Shown: positions 53,693 through 62,185 of the stretch, one piece after another
How the letters are laid out: each line of letters opens with the position of its first letter
Numbering within the stretch: position 1 is the first letter of the stretch
Assembly (NCBI RefSeq): GCF_000472965.1
Contig: NZ_AXAU01000001.1
Coordinates: 186,001-250,000, forward strand
Length of the DNA stretch: 64,000 nucleotides
Source of the DNA: Bradyrhizobium murdochi
Lineage (GTDB): Bacteria; Pseudomonadota; Alphaproteobacteria; Rhizobiales; Xanthobacteraceae
Direction of reading: 5' to 3'
Translations under genes and position numbers: made by a program
The notes under the pieces: generated by a model
The model's database searches: none
The model's input: the letters and a program-made list of their open reading frames with translations, nothing else
Told to the model about the DNA's origin: nothing

Positions 53693-55948
53693 ATGGGAAA
53701 ACGACAGCTACCGCCGGAAGAACCGGCTGAAATCCACGAGGTCATGCTGCGCGATGCGCTGGAAGAGCGCTATCTCGCCTACGCGCTCTCGACCATCATG
53801 CATCGCGCCTTGCCGGACGCCCGCGACGGGCTGAAGCCGGTGCACCGGCGCATCCTCTACGGCATGCGCCTGCTCAGGCTCGACCCCGGCACCCCGTTCA
53901 AGAAATCGGCAAAAATCGTCGGCGACGTGATGGGCTCGTTCCATCCGCATGGCGACCAGGCGATCTACGACGCCATGGTGCGTCTCGCCCAGGATTTCGC
54001 CTCGCGCTACCCGCTGGTCGACGGTCAGGGCAATTTCGGCAATATCGACGGCGATAACCCGGCCGCCTACCGCTACACCGAAGCGCGCATGACCGAGGTC
54101 GCGCGGCTGCTCTTGGACGGCATCGACGAGGACGGCGTCGAGTTCCGCGCCAATTACGACGGCCAGAGCAAGGAACCGGTGGTTCTGCCCGGTGGCTTCC
54201 CGAACCTGCTCGCCAACGGCGCGCAGGGCATTGCGGTCGGCATGGCCACCTCGATCCCGCCGCACAATGTCGCCGAGCTCTGCGACGCGGCGCTGCACCT
54301 GATCGACAAGCCCGAGGCGAAGTCGAAGTCGCTGATGAAATGGGTCAAAGGCCCGGACTTCCCGACCGGCGGCATCATCGTCGATTCCAAGGAAAGCACT
54401 ACCGAAGCCTACATGACGGGGCGCGGCTCGTTCCGCACCCGCGCCAAATGGACCCAGGAAGAGGGCGCGCGCGGCACCTGGGTGGTCGTCATCACCGAGA
54501 TCCCGTGGCTGGTGCAGAAATCCCGGTTGGTCGAGAAGATCGCCGAACTGCTCAACGAGAAGAAGCTGCCGCTGGTCGGCGACGTCAGGGATGAATCGGC
54601 CGAGGACATTCGCCTCGTGATCGAGCCGAAATCCCGCGCGGTCGATCCGGCGCTGATGATGGAATCGCTGTTCCGGCTCACCGAGCTCGAGAGCAAGATC
54701 TCGCTGAACCTCAATGTGCTGATCAAGGGCAAGATCCCCAAGGTGGTGGGGCTTGCCGAGTGCCTGCGCGAATGGCTCGACCATCTGCGCGACGTGCTGG
54801 TGCGCCGCTCCAACTATCGCAAGACCCAGATCGAGAACCGCCTCGAAATACTCGGCGGCTACTTGATCGCCTATTTGAACATCGACAAGGTGATCAAGAT
54901 CATCCGCACCGAGGACGAGCCGAAGCCGGCGCTGATCAAGGCGTTCAAGCTGACGGAGATCCAGGCCGATGCGATCCTCAACATGCGGCTGCGCTCCTTG
55001 CGCAAGCTCGAGGAATTCGAGATCCGCACCGAGGACAAGAACCTTCGCAACGAATTGAAGGGCATCAAGTCGCTGCTCGGGTCCGAAGCCGAGCAATGGT
55101 CCAAGGTCGGCGAACAGGTTCGGAAGGTGCGCGACATCTTTGGGCCGAAGACGCCGCTCGGCAAGCGCCGCACGCAATTCGCCGACGCGCCCGAGCATGA
55201 TCTCGCCGCGATCGAGGAAGCCTTTGTCGAGCGCGAGCCGGTGACGGTCGTGATTTCGGAAAAAGGCTGGGTGCGCACGCTGAAGGGCCACGTCGAGGAT
55301 ATCTCGGGCCTTGCCTTCAAGACCGACGACAAGCTCGACCACGCCTTCTTCGCCGAAACCACGTCGAAGCTCCTGCTGTTCGCGACCAACGGCAAGTTCT
55401 ACTCGCTCGACGTCGCCAAGCTGCCCGGCGGACGCGGCCATGGCGAGCCGATCCGCATGTTCATCGACCTCGAGCAGGACGCTGCGATCGTCTCGCTGTT
55501 CGTCAACAAGGGCGAGCGAAAATTCCTGATCGCGAGCAGCGAGGGGCAGGGTTTTGTCGTCAAGGAAGAGGATTGCGTCAGCAATACCCGCAAGGGCAAG
55601 CAGGTGCTCAACGTCACCATGCCGAACGAGGCCTGCGCGATTGCGACCGTGCAAGGCGATACCGTGGCCGCGATCGGCACCAACCACAAGATGGTGCTGT
55701 TCCCGCTCGACCAGGTGCCGGAGATGGCGCGCGGCCGCGGCGTGCGCCTGCAGAAATATTCCAGCGCCAAGCTGTCAGACGTCGCGGTGTTCGAGTTCAA
55801 GGCCGGGCTGACCTGGAAAGATTCTGCCGGCCGCGAGCAGAGCATGAGCGCCAAGGAACTGTCCGACTGGCGCGGCAACCGCGCCGACGCCGGCCGCCTC
55901 GCGCACGGCCTGCCGAAGTCGAACAAGTTTTTGCGCGGCGTGGAGTAG
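53693..55948 (+). CDS. parC: DNA topoisomerase IV subunit A
   Basis: ParC is the DNA-cutting subunit of topoisomerase IV, which separates replicated chromosomes. The 751-residue protein starts [20 protein letters not shown], has [20 protein letters not shown] and the active tyrosine in [11 protein letters not shown], a central coiled-coil region with [18 protein letters not shown], and C-terminal beta-pinwheel repeats. The starting residues and context (a lone copy) fit ParC rather than GyrA, though the two are hard to separate without comparison. The HPHGDQ quinolone-region sequence is present. Confidence 0.93.
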   Translation: MGKRQLPPEEPAEIHEVMLRDALEERYLAYALSTIMHRALPDARDGLKPVHRRILYGMRLLRLDPGTPFKKSAKIVGDVMGSFHPHGDQAIYDAMVRLAQDFASRYPLVDGQGNFGNIDGDNPAAYRYTEARMTEVARLLLDGIDEDGVEFRANYDGQSKEPVVLPGGFPNLLANGAQGIAVGMATSIPPHNVAELCDAALHLIDKPEAKSKSLMKWVKGPDFPTGGIIVDSKESTTEAYMTGRGSFRTRAKWTQEEGARGTWVVVITEIPWLVQKSRLVEKIAELLNEKKLPLVGDVRDESAEDIRLVIEPKSRAVDPALMMESLFRLTELESKISLNLNVLIKGKIPKVVGLAECLREWLDHLRDVLVRRSNYRKTQIENRLEILGGYLIAYLNIDKVIKIIRTEDEPKPALIKAFKLTEIQADAILNMRLRSLRKLEEFEIRTEDKNLRNELKGIKSLLGSEAEQWSKVGEQVRKVRDIFGPKTPLGKRRTQFADAPEHDLAAIEEAFVEREPVTVVISEKGWVRTLKGHVEDISGLAFKTDDKLDHAFFAETTSKLLLFATNGKFYSLDVAKLPGGRGHGEPIRMFIDLEQDAAIVSLFVNKGERKFLIASSEGQGFVVKEEDCVSNTRKGKQVLNVTMPNEACAIATVQGDTVAAIGTNHKMVLFPLDQVPEMARGRGVRLQKYSSAKLSDVAVFEFKAGLTWKDSAGREQSMSAKELSDWRGNRADAGRLAHGLPKSNKFLRGVE

Positions 55949-55955
55949 GCTCAAA

Positions 55956-56048
55956 GTAGGGTGGGCAAAGGCGCGCTAAACGCCGTGCCCACCATCTATC
56001 AGCACCTCCCTCGCGAATGGTGGGCACGCTTCGCTTTGCCCACCCTAC
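55956..56048. repeat. dispersed palindrome, GTAGGGTGGGCAAAG family (copy C)
   Basis: A 93-bp element with the same ends and inner arms as copies A and B, located directly after the parC stop, where it would fold as a hairpin in the 3' untranslated RNA. Confidence 0.9.
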
Positions 56049-56118
56049 GATCCCGTCTGTAATAGTATTCCCAATTCCGCGCGCTATATAAGTCGCCATC
56101 GAAATTCATCGAGGCGGA

Positions 56119-57066
56119 ATGGCGCACGATCACCACCATCACACTCACTCCCACGCGCATGATCATTCCCACGGTCACGCCGGCCACAGCCATGCGCCCG
56201 ACAATTTCGGCTGGGCGTTCGCCATCGGCGCCACGCTCAACACCGCCTTCGTTATTGCGGAGCTGATCTTCGGCTACGCCGCCAATTCGCTGGCGCTGAT
56301 CTCTGACGCTGTTCACAATTTGTCCGACGTGATCGCGCTGCTGCTGGCATGGGCCGCCGCGTGGCTGGCGCAGAAGCAGCCCACCCAGCGGCATACTTAC
56401 GGTTATCGCCGCGCCTCCATCCTGGCGGCGCTGTTCAATGCCGGCCTGCTGCTGGTCGCTGTCGGCGGCATCGTCGTCGAAGCGGTCAACCGGCTGTTTG
56501 CGCCCGCCCCGGTTGCAGGCTGGACCGTCGTGCTGGTCGCCGCGCTCGGCGTCGCCATCAATGGTGGCACCGCGCTTCTGTTCATGCGCGGCCGCCACGG
56601 CGATCTCAACATTCGCGGCGCCTATCTGCACATGGCGGCCGATGCGGGCGTTTCGCTCGGCGTGGTGGTTGCCGCCGGCATCATCATGCTGACCGGTTGG
56701 CTGTGGCTTGATCCCGCGATCAGCCTTGTCATTGCGGTTGTTGTATTCTGGAGCGGATGGGGTCTGGCCCGCGACAGCGTCAATCTCGCGCTCGACGGCG
56801 TGCCGCGCGGCATCGAGCTTTCCGATGTGAAGGATTACCTCGGCAGGCTGGACGGCGTCGTTGAGGTACACGACCTCCACGTCTGGGCCATGAGCACCAA
56901 CGAGACCGCGTTGACGGCGCATCTGGTGCGCCCCGGCGGCAGCGACGATGCTTTCCTGCATCAGGTGTGCGAGGAGCTGTCGCAGCGCTTCAACATCCAT
57001 CACAGCACGTTGCAGATCGAGGTCGATGCCGCCGTCTGCAAGCTGGCGCCGGCGGAGCGGGTGTAG
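56119..57066 (+). CDS. cation diffusion facilitator (Zn2+ efflux)
   Basis: A 315-residue CDF transporter that exports Zn2+ (perhaps also Cd2+ or Co2+) in exchange for protons. The N-terminus is histidine-rich (AHDHHHHTHSHAHDHSHGHA), a likely metal-binding tail. Six transmembrane segments follow; the metal site is HxxxD in TM2 (His66, Asp70 in DAVHNLSD) and HxxxD in TM5 (His171, Asp175 in HMAADAG). A cytosolic ferredoxin-like domain includes VEVHDLHVWAMSTNE. It belongs to the ZitB/CzcD-like group. The next genes are chromate-type transport genes on the other strand. Confidence 0.94.
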   Translation: MAHDHHHHTHSHAHDHSHGHAGHSHAPDNFGWAFAIGATLNTAFVIAELIFGYAANSLALISDAVHNLSDVIALLLAWAAAWLAQKQPTQRHTYGYRRASILAALFNAGLLLVAVGGIVVEAVNRLFAPAPVAGWTVVLVAALGVAINGGTALLFMRGRHGDLNIRGAYLHMAADAGVSLGVVVAAGIIMLTGWLWLDPAISLVIAVVVFWSGWGLARDSVNLALDGVPRGIELSDVKDYLGRLDGVVEVHDLHVWAMSTNETALTAHLVRPGGSDDAFLHQVCEELSQRFNIHHSTLQIEVDAAVCKLAPAERV

Positions 57067-57071
57067 CGCGT

Positions 57072-57174
57072 GTAGGATGGGTGGAGCGAAGCGATAGGAT
57101 GGATAGAACGAAGCGAAACCCATCAATCCCTCCGCGGAGCGATGATGGGTATCGCTTCGCTCCACCCATCCTAC
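57072..57174. repeat. dispersed palindrome, GTAGGATGGGTGGAGCG family
   Basis: A 103-bp element starting GTAGGATGGGTGGAGCGAAGCGAT and ending with the reverse complement ATCGCTTCGCTCCACCCATCCTAC. The end words differ from those of copies A-C but the design is alike, so it is a sister family. It lies between the CDF and chrA stops (convergent). Confidence 0.88.
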
Positions 57175-57190
57175 GACATGACGGCTGCGC

Positions 57191-58594
57191 TCACGCCAGC
57201 CCCGCAAACCGCAACGCCACGCCCGCCGCGCAGGATCCCGCCAGCACCCAGAGCATGCCGACGTTGAGCCGGAAGATCGCGGTCGCCGCCGCCGCCGCCA
57301 GCGCGAACGCTGCGACATCGAGACTTCCCCATACGGGCATGTCGAACGAAAGCCCCAGCGAACGAACCGGGGTGGTCTGCCGGAACAGCGTGTGCAATCC
57401 GAACCAGATCGAGAGGTTGAGGATCACGCCGACTACGGCGGCGGTGATCGCGGTCAGCGCACCCGCGAGGCCCTTGTTGCCACGCAGCGTCTCGATATAG
57501 GGCGCGCCAAGGAAGATCCAGAGGAAGCAGGGGATGAAGGTGACCCAGGTCGCCAGCAATCCGCCGAGCGTGGCGGCCCACATCGGCGACAGCGTGCCGG
57601 GGTCGCGATAGGCGGCCATGAAGCCGACGAACTGCAACACCATGATCAGCGGCCCCGGCGTGGTTTCGGCCATGCCGAGGCCATCAAGCATCTCGCGCGG
57701 CTGCAGCCAATGATAATGCTCGACCGCCTGCTGGGCGACATAGGCAAGCACCGCATAGGCGCCGCCGAACGTTACCAGCGCCATCTTGGAAAAGAACAGC
57801 GCGATCTGGCTGAACACATTGGCTTGTCCAAGCCCGATCAGCAGCGCGGCCACCGGCGCTACCCACAGCAACAACCATATCGAGCTTACGCGCAGCGCGC
57901 GCGCCACGCTGGGGCGGACATGGTCGGGCAGTTCCTCGCCGAGCAGGCTGTCAACCGCCGCGGACTGCTTGCCGTCGCCACCATGTTCGATGGCGGCAAA
58001 CTCTGGCCGGCCGCTGCGCGCGCCGAAATAGCCGATCACGCCGGCCGCGATGATGATGACCGGGAAGGGAACGTTGAAAAAGAAGATCGCGACAAATGCG
58101 ATCGCCGCGAGCGCGATCATCACGCGGTTACGTAGGGACCGCTTGCCGACCCGGACGACTGCATGGACCACGATCGCCAGCACTGCAGCCTTCAGCCCGA
58201 AGAACAGCGCCTCGATGAAGCCGACATTGCCGTAGGCCGCATAGATGTAGCTCAAGCCCATGATGGCGATGATGCCAGGCAGGATGAACAGCCCGCCCGC
58301 CATGATGCCGCCGGCCGTCCGGTGCAGCAGCCAGCCGATATAGGTCGCAAGCTGCTGCGCTTCTGGGCCCGGCAACAGCATGCAGTAGTTCAGCGCATGC
58401 AAAAACCGGCCTTCGGAGATCCAGTTCTTTTCCTCGACCAGGATGCGGTGCATCACCGCGATCTGGCCGGCCGGGCCGCCAAAACTCAGTATGGCGACCC
58501 GCAGCCAGACCCGGAAAGCCTCGCCGAAGCTGATGCCGTGGCCGGCTTCCCGGCTGGCATCGGCTTCGGCCGCCTTGTTTATCGTCGCTTCCAT
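57191..58594 (-). CDS. chrA: chromate transporter ChrA (two-domain)
   Basis: A 467-residue inner-membrane protein of the CHR family that expels chromate. It has two homologous halves with about six helices each: the first begins GEAFRVWLRVAILSFGGPAG and contains LNYCMLLPGPEAQQLATYIG; the second has FFSKMALVTFGGAYAVLAYV and MLDGLGMAETTPGPLIMVLQ, both diagnostic GGP/TPGP motifs. Its ATG overlaps the TAA of the upstream chrB-like gene (TAATG), so both are coupled. Confidence 0.95.
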   Translation of the reverse strand: MEATINKAAEADASREAGHGISFGEAFRVWLRVAILSFGGPAGQIAVMHRILVEEKNWISEGRFLHALNYCMLLPGPEAQQLATYIGWLLHRTAGGIMAGGLFILPGIIAIMGLSYIYAAYGNVGFIEALFFGLKAAVLAIVVHAVVRVGKRSLRNRVMIALAAIAFVAIFFFNVPFPVIIIAAGVIGYFGARSGRPEFAAIEHGGDGKQSAAVDSLLGEELPDHVRPSVARALRVSSIWLLLWVAPVAALLIGLGQANVFSQIALFFSKMALVTFGGAYAVLAYVAQQAVEHYHWLQPREMLDGLGMAETTPGPLIMVLQFVGFMAAYRDPGTLSPMWAATLGGLLATWVTFIPCFLWIFLGAPYIETLRGNKGLAGALTAITAAVVGVILNLSIWFGLHTLFRQTTPVRSLGLSFDMPVWGSLDVAAFALAAAAATAIFRLNVGMLWVLAGSCAAGVALRFAGLA

Positions 58595-59412
58595 TACGAT
58601 TTCGCCTTATTGGTCGGCCAGTTGTGCGTCTCGCCGGTCGCATCGCGGCACCAACGATAGAACGCGTCGTACAGCGTCATGCCCGCTTCAAGCTGTTCGA
58701 GATCATCGTCGAACATGCGCGATAGGCCGAGCGAGGCTGCGAGCAGGCCGGGCGCTTCCGGCGACAGATCGAGCCGCCCGGTGTCGGCGCCACGCACCAT
58801 TGCCGCCAGCCGCAGCAGCGGTGGCGTCGCGAGGCCAAATTCCTCGACCATCACGTCGAACGTGCAGAGCTCGCCGCGATGGCTCCAGAACACGTTCTCG
58901 ACATCGAACGGCGCGGCGTTGAAGCGCTCGCCGACCGCCAGCACTTCCGGCGGCGTGACGAACAGAAATACCGCGTTGGGATCGACAAACCTGCGGATCA
59001 GCCAGGGGCAGGCGATGCGATCGATCTTGGGCCGCGCGCGGGTGACCCAGACGGTGCGGTCCTGCGCATCGCGCGCCGGGAGTTTTGCCGCCGGCACCAG
59101 CGGTAGTTTGGCGGCCTTCCAGCCTTCGAAACCGCCTTCCAGCGCTTCGGCCGAGACGTGGAGATGGCGCAGCCAGGCGGCGGTGCCTTGCGCCAGTTTC
59201 TGGCCGCGCAGGCAGATGACGATCGCCGAGCGGCCGGAGAATTCCTCGCCCCAATCGGCGGCTTCCTCGTGGTTGCGCCTGACGGCGCCGGGAACCAGCC
59301 GCGGATCGGCGGCGAAGTCTTCGTCGGTGCGAACGTCGATCAGGGCCGGCGTGTTCGCCGTGCCGATCAATTTTGAAAGCTTGTCGGGAGATATCGTGGT
59401 GTAGGATGACAT
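58594..59412 (-). CDS. chrB: rhodanese - ChrB C-terminal domain fusion
   Basis: A 272-residue protein in two parts. Residues about 1-110 form a rhodanese domain (LIDVRTDEDFAADPRLVPGA; active cysteine in VICLRGQKLAQG). Residues about 118-272 match the C-terminal domain of ChrB chromate-resistance proteins (TVWVTRARPKIDRIACPWLI then RRFVDPNAVFLFV, and FDVMVEEFGLATPPL). The winged-helix N-terminal domain that makes some ChrB proteins chromate-sensing regulators is missing and replaced by rhodanese. It is co-transcribed with chrA, and the 54-bp shared element lies 24-77 bp upstream of its start. Confidence 0.88.
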   Translation of the reverse strand: MSSYTTISPDKLSKLIGTANTPALIDVRTDEDFAADPRLVPGAVRRNHEEAADWGEEFSGRSAIVICLRGQKLAQGTAAWLRHLHVSAEALEGGFEGWKAAKLPLVPAAKLPARDAQDRTVWVTRARPKIDRIACPWLIRRFVDPNAVFLFVTPPEVLAVGERFNAAPFDVENVFWSHRGELCTFDVMVEEFGLATPPLLRLAAMVRGADTGRLDLSPEAPGLLAASLGLSRMFDDDLEQLEAGMTLYDAFYRWCRDATGETHNWPTNKAKS

Positions 59413-59435
59413 GGCTGCGCCCTCGTCAAAAGAAA

Positions 59436-59489
59436 CGGGACGCGATACTTGGGCATGTCGCCTCGTGGGGAGATCGCAATATCCCCATG
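59436..59489 (-). promoter_or_regulatory. 54-bp element upstream of chrB (copy 1)
   Basis: The sequence matches the element at 63212-63265 at 51 of 54 positions with no gaps. It contains a dyad TGGGGAGAT-CGCA-ATATCCCCA (arms match at 8 of 9) followed on the minus strand by CACGAGGCGACATGCCC. It sits 24 bp from the chrB start codon, where an operator or promoter would be. An ATG inside it opens a 29-codon frame (down to 59367) that overlaps the chrB start out of frame. Confidence 0.7.
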
Positions 59490-59658
59490 TGGCGAATTAA
59501 CTGCTTGCCGCTGCCGCTGTCAACCGGATCTCGCCGCTCGTGCTTGCGCCCATCCACAAACGGGCCTAGTCTACGTTCATCGGGGACAAAGCAGGCTCCC
59601 CGTCAGACGGCCCATCGTCCAAGCTCTGCGCACACCCGACGTGTCGGGAGGAGCGCAC

Positions 59659-60348
59659 ATGGATGGTTCAGGGCCGATATTTTTTTGTTCCATCAGGTCA
59701 ACATTGCGCGTCGCGCTCGGTGCGGCCGCGCTGGCATGCGCTGGGCTTCCGGCATCCGCGGCAGGAGAAGCCATCATGATTGCGATCGACCGTATGACTT
59801 TAGGTTCCCCGCCGGCCGGATTCTCATTTGCGCGAACCGGCCAGGGCGCGCAGGGCGAATGGAGCGTCGTCGCCGATCCCACTGCCAAAGCGGGCCGCGC
59901 CGTCGAGCAGCAGAGCAAGGACCGCACCGACTATCGCTTTCCGCTCGCCATACATGAGAGCTTTTCGGCGAAGAATCTCGTCATGCAAGTCCGCTTTAAA
60001 GCCGTCGCGGGCAGGATCGACCGGGCCGGCGGCATTGTCGTGCGGCTTATGGACCCCGACAATTACTACGTCGCCCGCGCCAACGCGCTTGAGCACAATG
60101 TCCGCTTTTATCGGGTCGTCGCCGGTCGGCGGCAGCAGCTCGGTACATCAAACATTCGCGTGACATCGAATGAATGGCACACCCTCACGCTGCGGGCCGA
60201 AGGCGACCGGTTCACGGTGAGCTATGACGGAGCGGTGCTGTTCGAGGTGAAGGACGATACGTTCAGGGATGCAGGCGGTGTTGCGCTATGGACCAAGGCC
60301 GACAGTGTGACGCGCTTCGATCAGGTAACGATCACCTCTTTGCCGTGA
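59659..60348 (+). CDS. secreted DUF1080-like (concanavalin-type) protein
   Basis: A 229-residue protein with a signal peptide (RVALGAAALACAGLPASAAG). The mature part is beta-rich, with MQVRFKAVAGRIDRAGGIVV then RLMDPDNYYVARANALE and NEWHTLTLRAEGDRFTVSYD, and VALWTKADSVTRFDQVTI near the end. This layout matches the DUF1080/LamG concanavalin-like fold used for carbohydrate or ligand binding. It is followed 9 bp later by an MFS gene, probably in the same transcript. GGGAGGAG lies upstream of the ATG at 59659. Divergent from chrB. Role in the cluster unknown. Confidence 0.75.
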   Translation: MDGSGPIFFCSIRSTLRVALGAAALACAGLPASAAGEAIMIAIDRMTLGSPPAGFSFARTGQGAQGEWSVVADPTAKAGRAVEQQSKDRTDYRFPLAIHESFSAKNLVMQVRFKAVAGRIDRAGGIVVRLMDPDNYYVARANALEHNVRFYRVVAGRRQQLGTSNIRVTSNEWHTLTLRAEGDRFTVSYDGAVLFEVKDDTFRDAGGVALWTKADSVTRFDQVTITSLP

Positions 60349-60357
60349 GGACGCGGA

Positions 60358-61587
60358 ATGACAAGCATTGCGACCGAACCGAACGCTTCGATCGGAAACG
60401 CGCTGATCCGGCTGCTTTATGTCGCTCGCGGCCTGCGCGGCTTCGGCGATGGCTTTGCCGTCATCATATTGCCGGCCTACATGACCGCGCTGGGCTACGA
60501 TGCTATCGCCGTCGGTATCGTCGCGACAGCGTCGCTGCTGGGAACGGCGCTGCTGACACTGATCACGGGCTGGATCGCGCCGCGCCATGACCTACGGCCG
60601 CTGCTGATCGCGGGCGCCAGCCTGATGGCCGCCACCGGCGTCGCCTTTCCCGCCGTCGAGCATTTTGTGCTGATCGCGCTGGTCGCATTCATCGGTACGA
60701 TCAACGCTTCCGGCGGCGATCTCGGCGTGCTGGTGCCGCTCGAGCATGCGGTGCTGGCGCACAGTGTCACCGATGAGCGCCGCACGCAGGTGTTTGCGCG
60801 CTACAGCCTGATCGGCGCGCTCTGCACCGCTGCGGGTTCGCTTGCGGCCTCGCTGCCGGACGTCCTCGTCACCGGCGGCAGCACGCAACTCGCCGCATTC
60901 CGCCTGATGTTCTACGTCTATGCCGCGCTCGGCATCGCCTGTGCGGCGCTCTATCGCTACGTGCCGCATCAGCGCGGCGAGGAGCGGGCGCCGCAGGCGC
61001 CGCTCGGGCCGTCGAGGGGCACCGTCTACAAGCTCGCGGCGCTGTTCAGCATCGATTCCTTTGCCGGCGGCTTCGTCGCGCAATCCTTGCTGGTGCTGTG
61101 GCTATTCGAGCGTTTCGATCTGTCATTGTCCGCGGCCGGATTGTTTTTCTTCTGGTCGAGCACGCTGAGCGCCTTTTCCTATCCGGTGGCCGCCTGGATC
61201 GCCAAGCGGATCGGGCTCGTCAACACCATGGTGTTCACGCATATTCCCTCCAGCATCTTCCTGATCCTGGCGGCGTTTGCGCCGAATCTTTACGTCGCGC
61301 TAGGCTTGCTGCTGTTGCGCTCCGCGCTGTCGCAGATGGACGTGCCGACCCGCACCTCCTACGTCATGGCCGTGGTGATGCCGGCCGAGCGGCCCGCCGC
61401 CGCTAGCATCACCGCCGTGCCGCGCAGCCTCGCATCTGCCGTCAGCCCGGCGATCTCAGGCGCGCTCTTGATGACGTCGTTTACGGGGTTGCCGCTGGTG
61501 GTTTGCGGCACGCTCAAGATCGCCTACGACCTGGCGCTCTTATTCTCGTTCCGCCATATCAAGCCGCCGGAGGAACAGGGGCATTAG
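60358..61587 (+). CDS. MFS transporter
   Basis: A 409-residue major facilitator superfamily transporter with about twelve hydrophobic segments. The N-terminal half has RGLRGFGDGFAVIILPAYMT and the motif-A-like loop TGWIAPRHDLRPLLIAGASL; the second half has FPVAAWIAKR-type sequence (SYPVAAWIAKRIGLVNTMVF). Substrate cannot be read, but the gene stands in a chromate-resistance-like cluster and could export an oxyanion or a metal complex. The gene ends FSFRHIKPPEEQGH; a remnant of a similar 3' end is found at 62135-62176. Confidence 0.88.
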   Translation: MTSIATEPNASIGNALIRLLYVARGLRGFGDGFAVIILPAYMTALGYDAIAVGIVATASLLGTALLTLITGWIAPRHDLRPLLIAGASLMAATGVAFPAVEHFVLIALVAFIGTINASGGDLGVLVPLEHAVLAHSVTDERRTQVFARYSLIGALCTAAGSLAASLPDVLVTGGSTQLAAFRLMFYVYAALGIACAALYRYVPHQRGEERAPQAPLGPSRGTVYKLAALFSIDSFAGGFVAQSLLVLWLFERFDLSLSAAGLFFFWSSTLSAFSYPVAAWIAKRIGLVNTMVFTHIPSSIFLILAAFAPNLYVALGLLLLRSALSQMDVPTRTSYVMAVVMPAERPAAASITAVPRSLASAVSPAISGALLMTSFTGLPLVVCGTLKIAYDLALLFSFRHIKPPEEQGH

Positions 61588-61636
61588 CGCGCTCTCACGT
61601 AACGCGGAGACCGGCACGTCAACGCGGTGCGCGGGA

Positions 61637-61891
61637 CTACCAGGGCGATCGCCGCCCGTCGGGCAGGGGGTCCATCACGCGTCGCTCATCCCGGACATGC
61701 GACCATTGCGCCAGCTTGATCTCCGGCGTTTCGGGCGTGTTGCCCCCTTCCGAGTCAAAGGCAAGTTTCTGGCTTGCCTGCACCTGGTATTTGGCGGCTT
61801 GCGCCAGCCAATACCATTTCTTGTCGGGTTCATTCAGCGCGCGTTGACGGCACTCGGCTTCCAATTCGCGTAAGCGGATCGCTTCCTTCAT
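61637..61891 (-). CDS. small hypothetical protein
   Basis: An 84-residue protein starting MKEAIRLRELEAECRQRALN, then PDKKWYWLAQAAKYQVQASQ and a polar C-terminus. The helical R/E-rich N-terminus followed by KKWYWLAxAAKYQ is a pattern found in many short Bradyrhizobium proteins of unknown role. It converges with the MFS gene 49 bp away. The ATG at 61891 is preferred over one two codons upstream. Confidence 0.65.
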   Translation of the reverse strand: MKEAIRLRELEAECRQRALNEPDKKWYWLAQAAKYQVQASQKLAFDSEGGNTPETPEIKLAQWSHVRDERRVMDPLPDGRRSPW

Positions 61892-61940
61892 AATCACTTC
61901 CAGAGCCTGGAGGCTCCAACCTGCCGGAGCCTCGAAACCA

Positions 61941-61961
61941 CCGGAAACCCGGGGGTTCCGG
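61941..61961. repeat. 21-bp near-perfect palindrome
   Basis: CCGGAAACCCGGGGGTTCCGG has arms that pair except for one A-G position, in the gap between the 84-residue gene and the DUF1259 gene. A second 14-bp palindrome, GAGCCTGGAGGCTC, lies nearby at 61903-61916. Either could form a hairpin. Confidence 0.6.
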
Positions 61962-62134
61962 TTAGCCTCTCATGACAAAAACTTCTTGACGGTAAGCTAT
62001 GCCGGTTCGACGCAATTGATTGAAATTTAGGAACGGATTGAAGCGATAATTCGCGGATCTGGTCGGGGTGCACTTCCAATTCGTGGCCAGATTGGCACGA
62101 ATGCCGCCTGCCGGCGCCGGCCACGGCGCCGCCC

Positions 62135-62176
62135 TTGTTCTCGTTCCGCCGCATCAAGCCGCCAAAGGAAGCTTGA
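62135..62176 (+). pseudogene. remnant of an MFS gene 3' end
   Basis: Read in frame, these 14 codons encode LFSFRRIKPPKEA followed by a stop, which mirrors the C-terminus of the MFS protein encoded at 60358-61587 (LLFSFRHIKPPEEQGH). At the DNA level about 31 of 38 bases match. No longer MFS-like frame is visible upstream. It looks like the last piece of a lost duplicate, left after a deletion. Confidence 0.6.
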
Positions 62177-62185
62177 TGTCCGCGC

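Noticed and set aside
53708..55687. Long open frame on the minus strand, antisense to parC
   Set aside because: It mirrors the codon structure of parC, a common effect in high-GC DNA; its translation has no domain motif and an odd His/Asp/Arg-rich composition.
61903..61961. Terminator of the DUF1259 gene at the GAGCCT and CCGGAA palindromes
   Set aside because: They are over 200 bp past the stop codon and no T-run follows on the minus strand, so I kept the larger one only as a palindrome.
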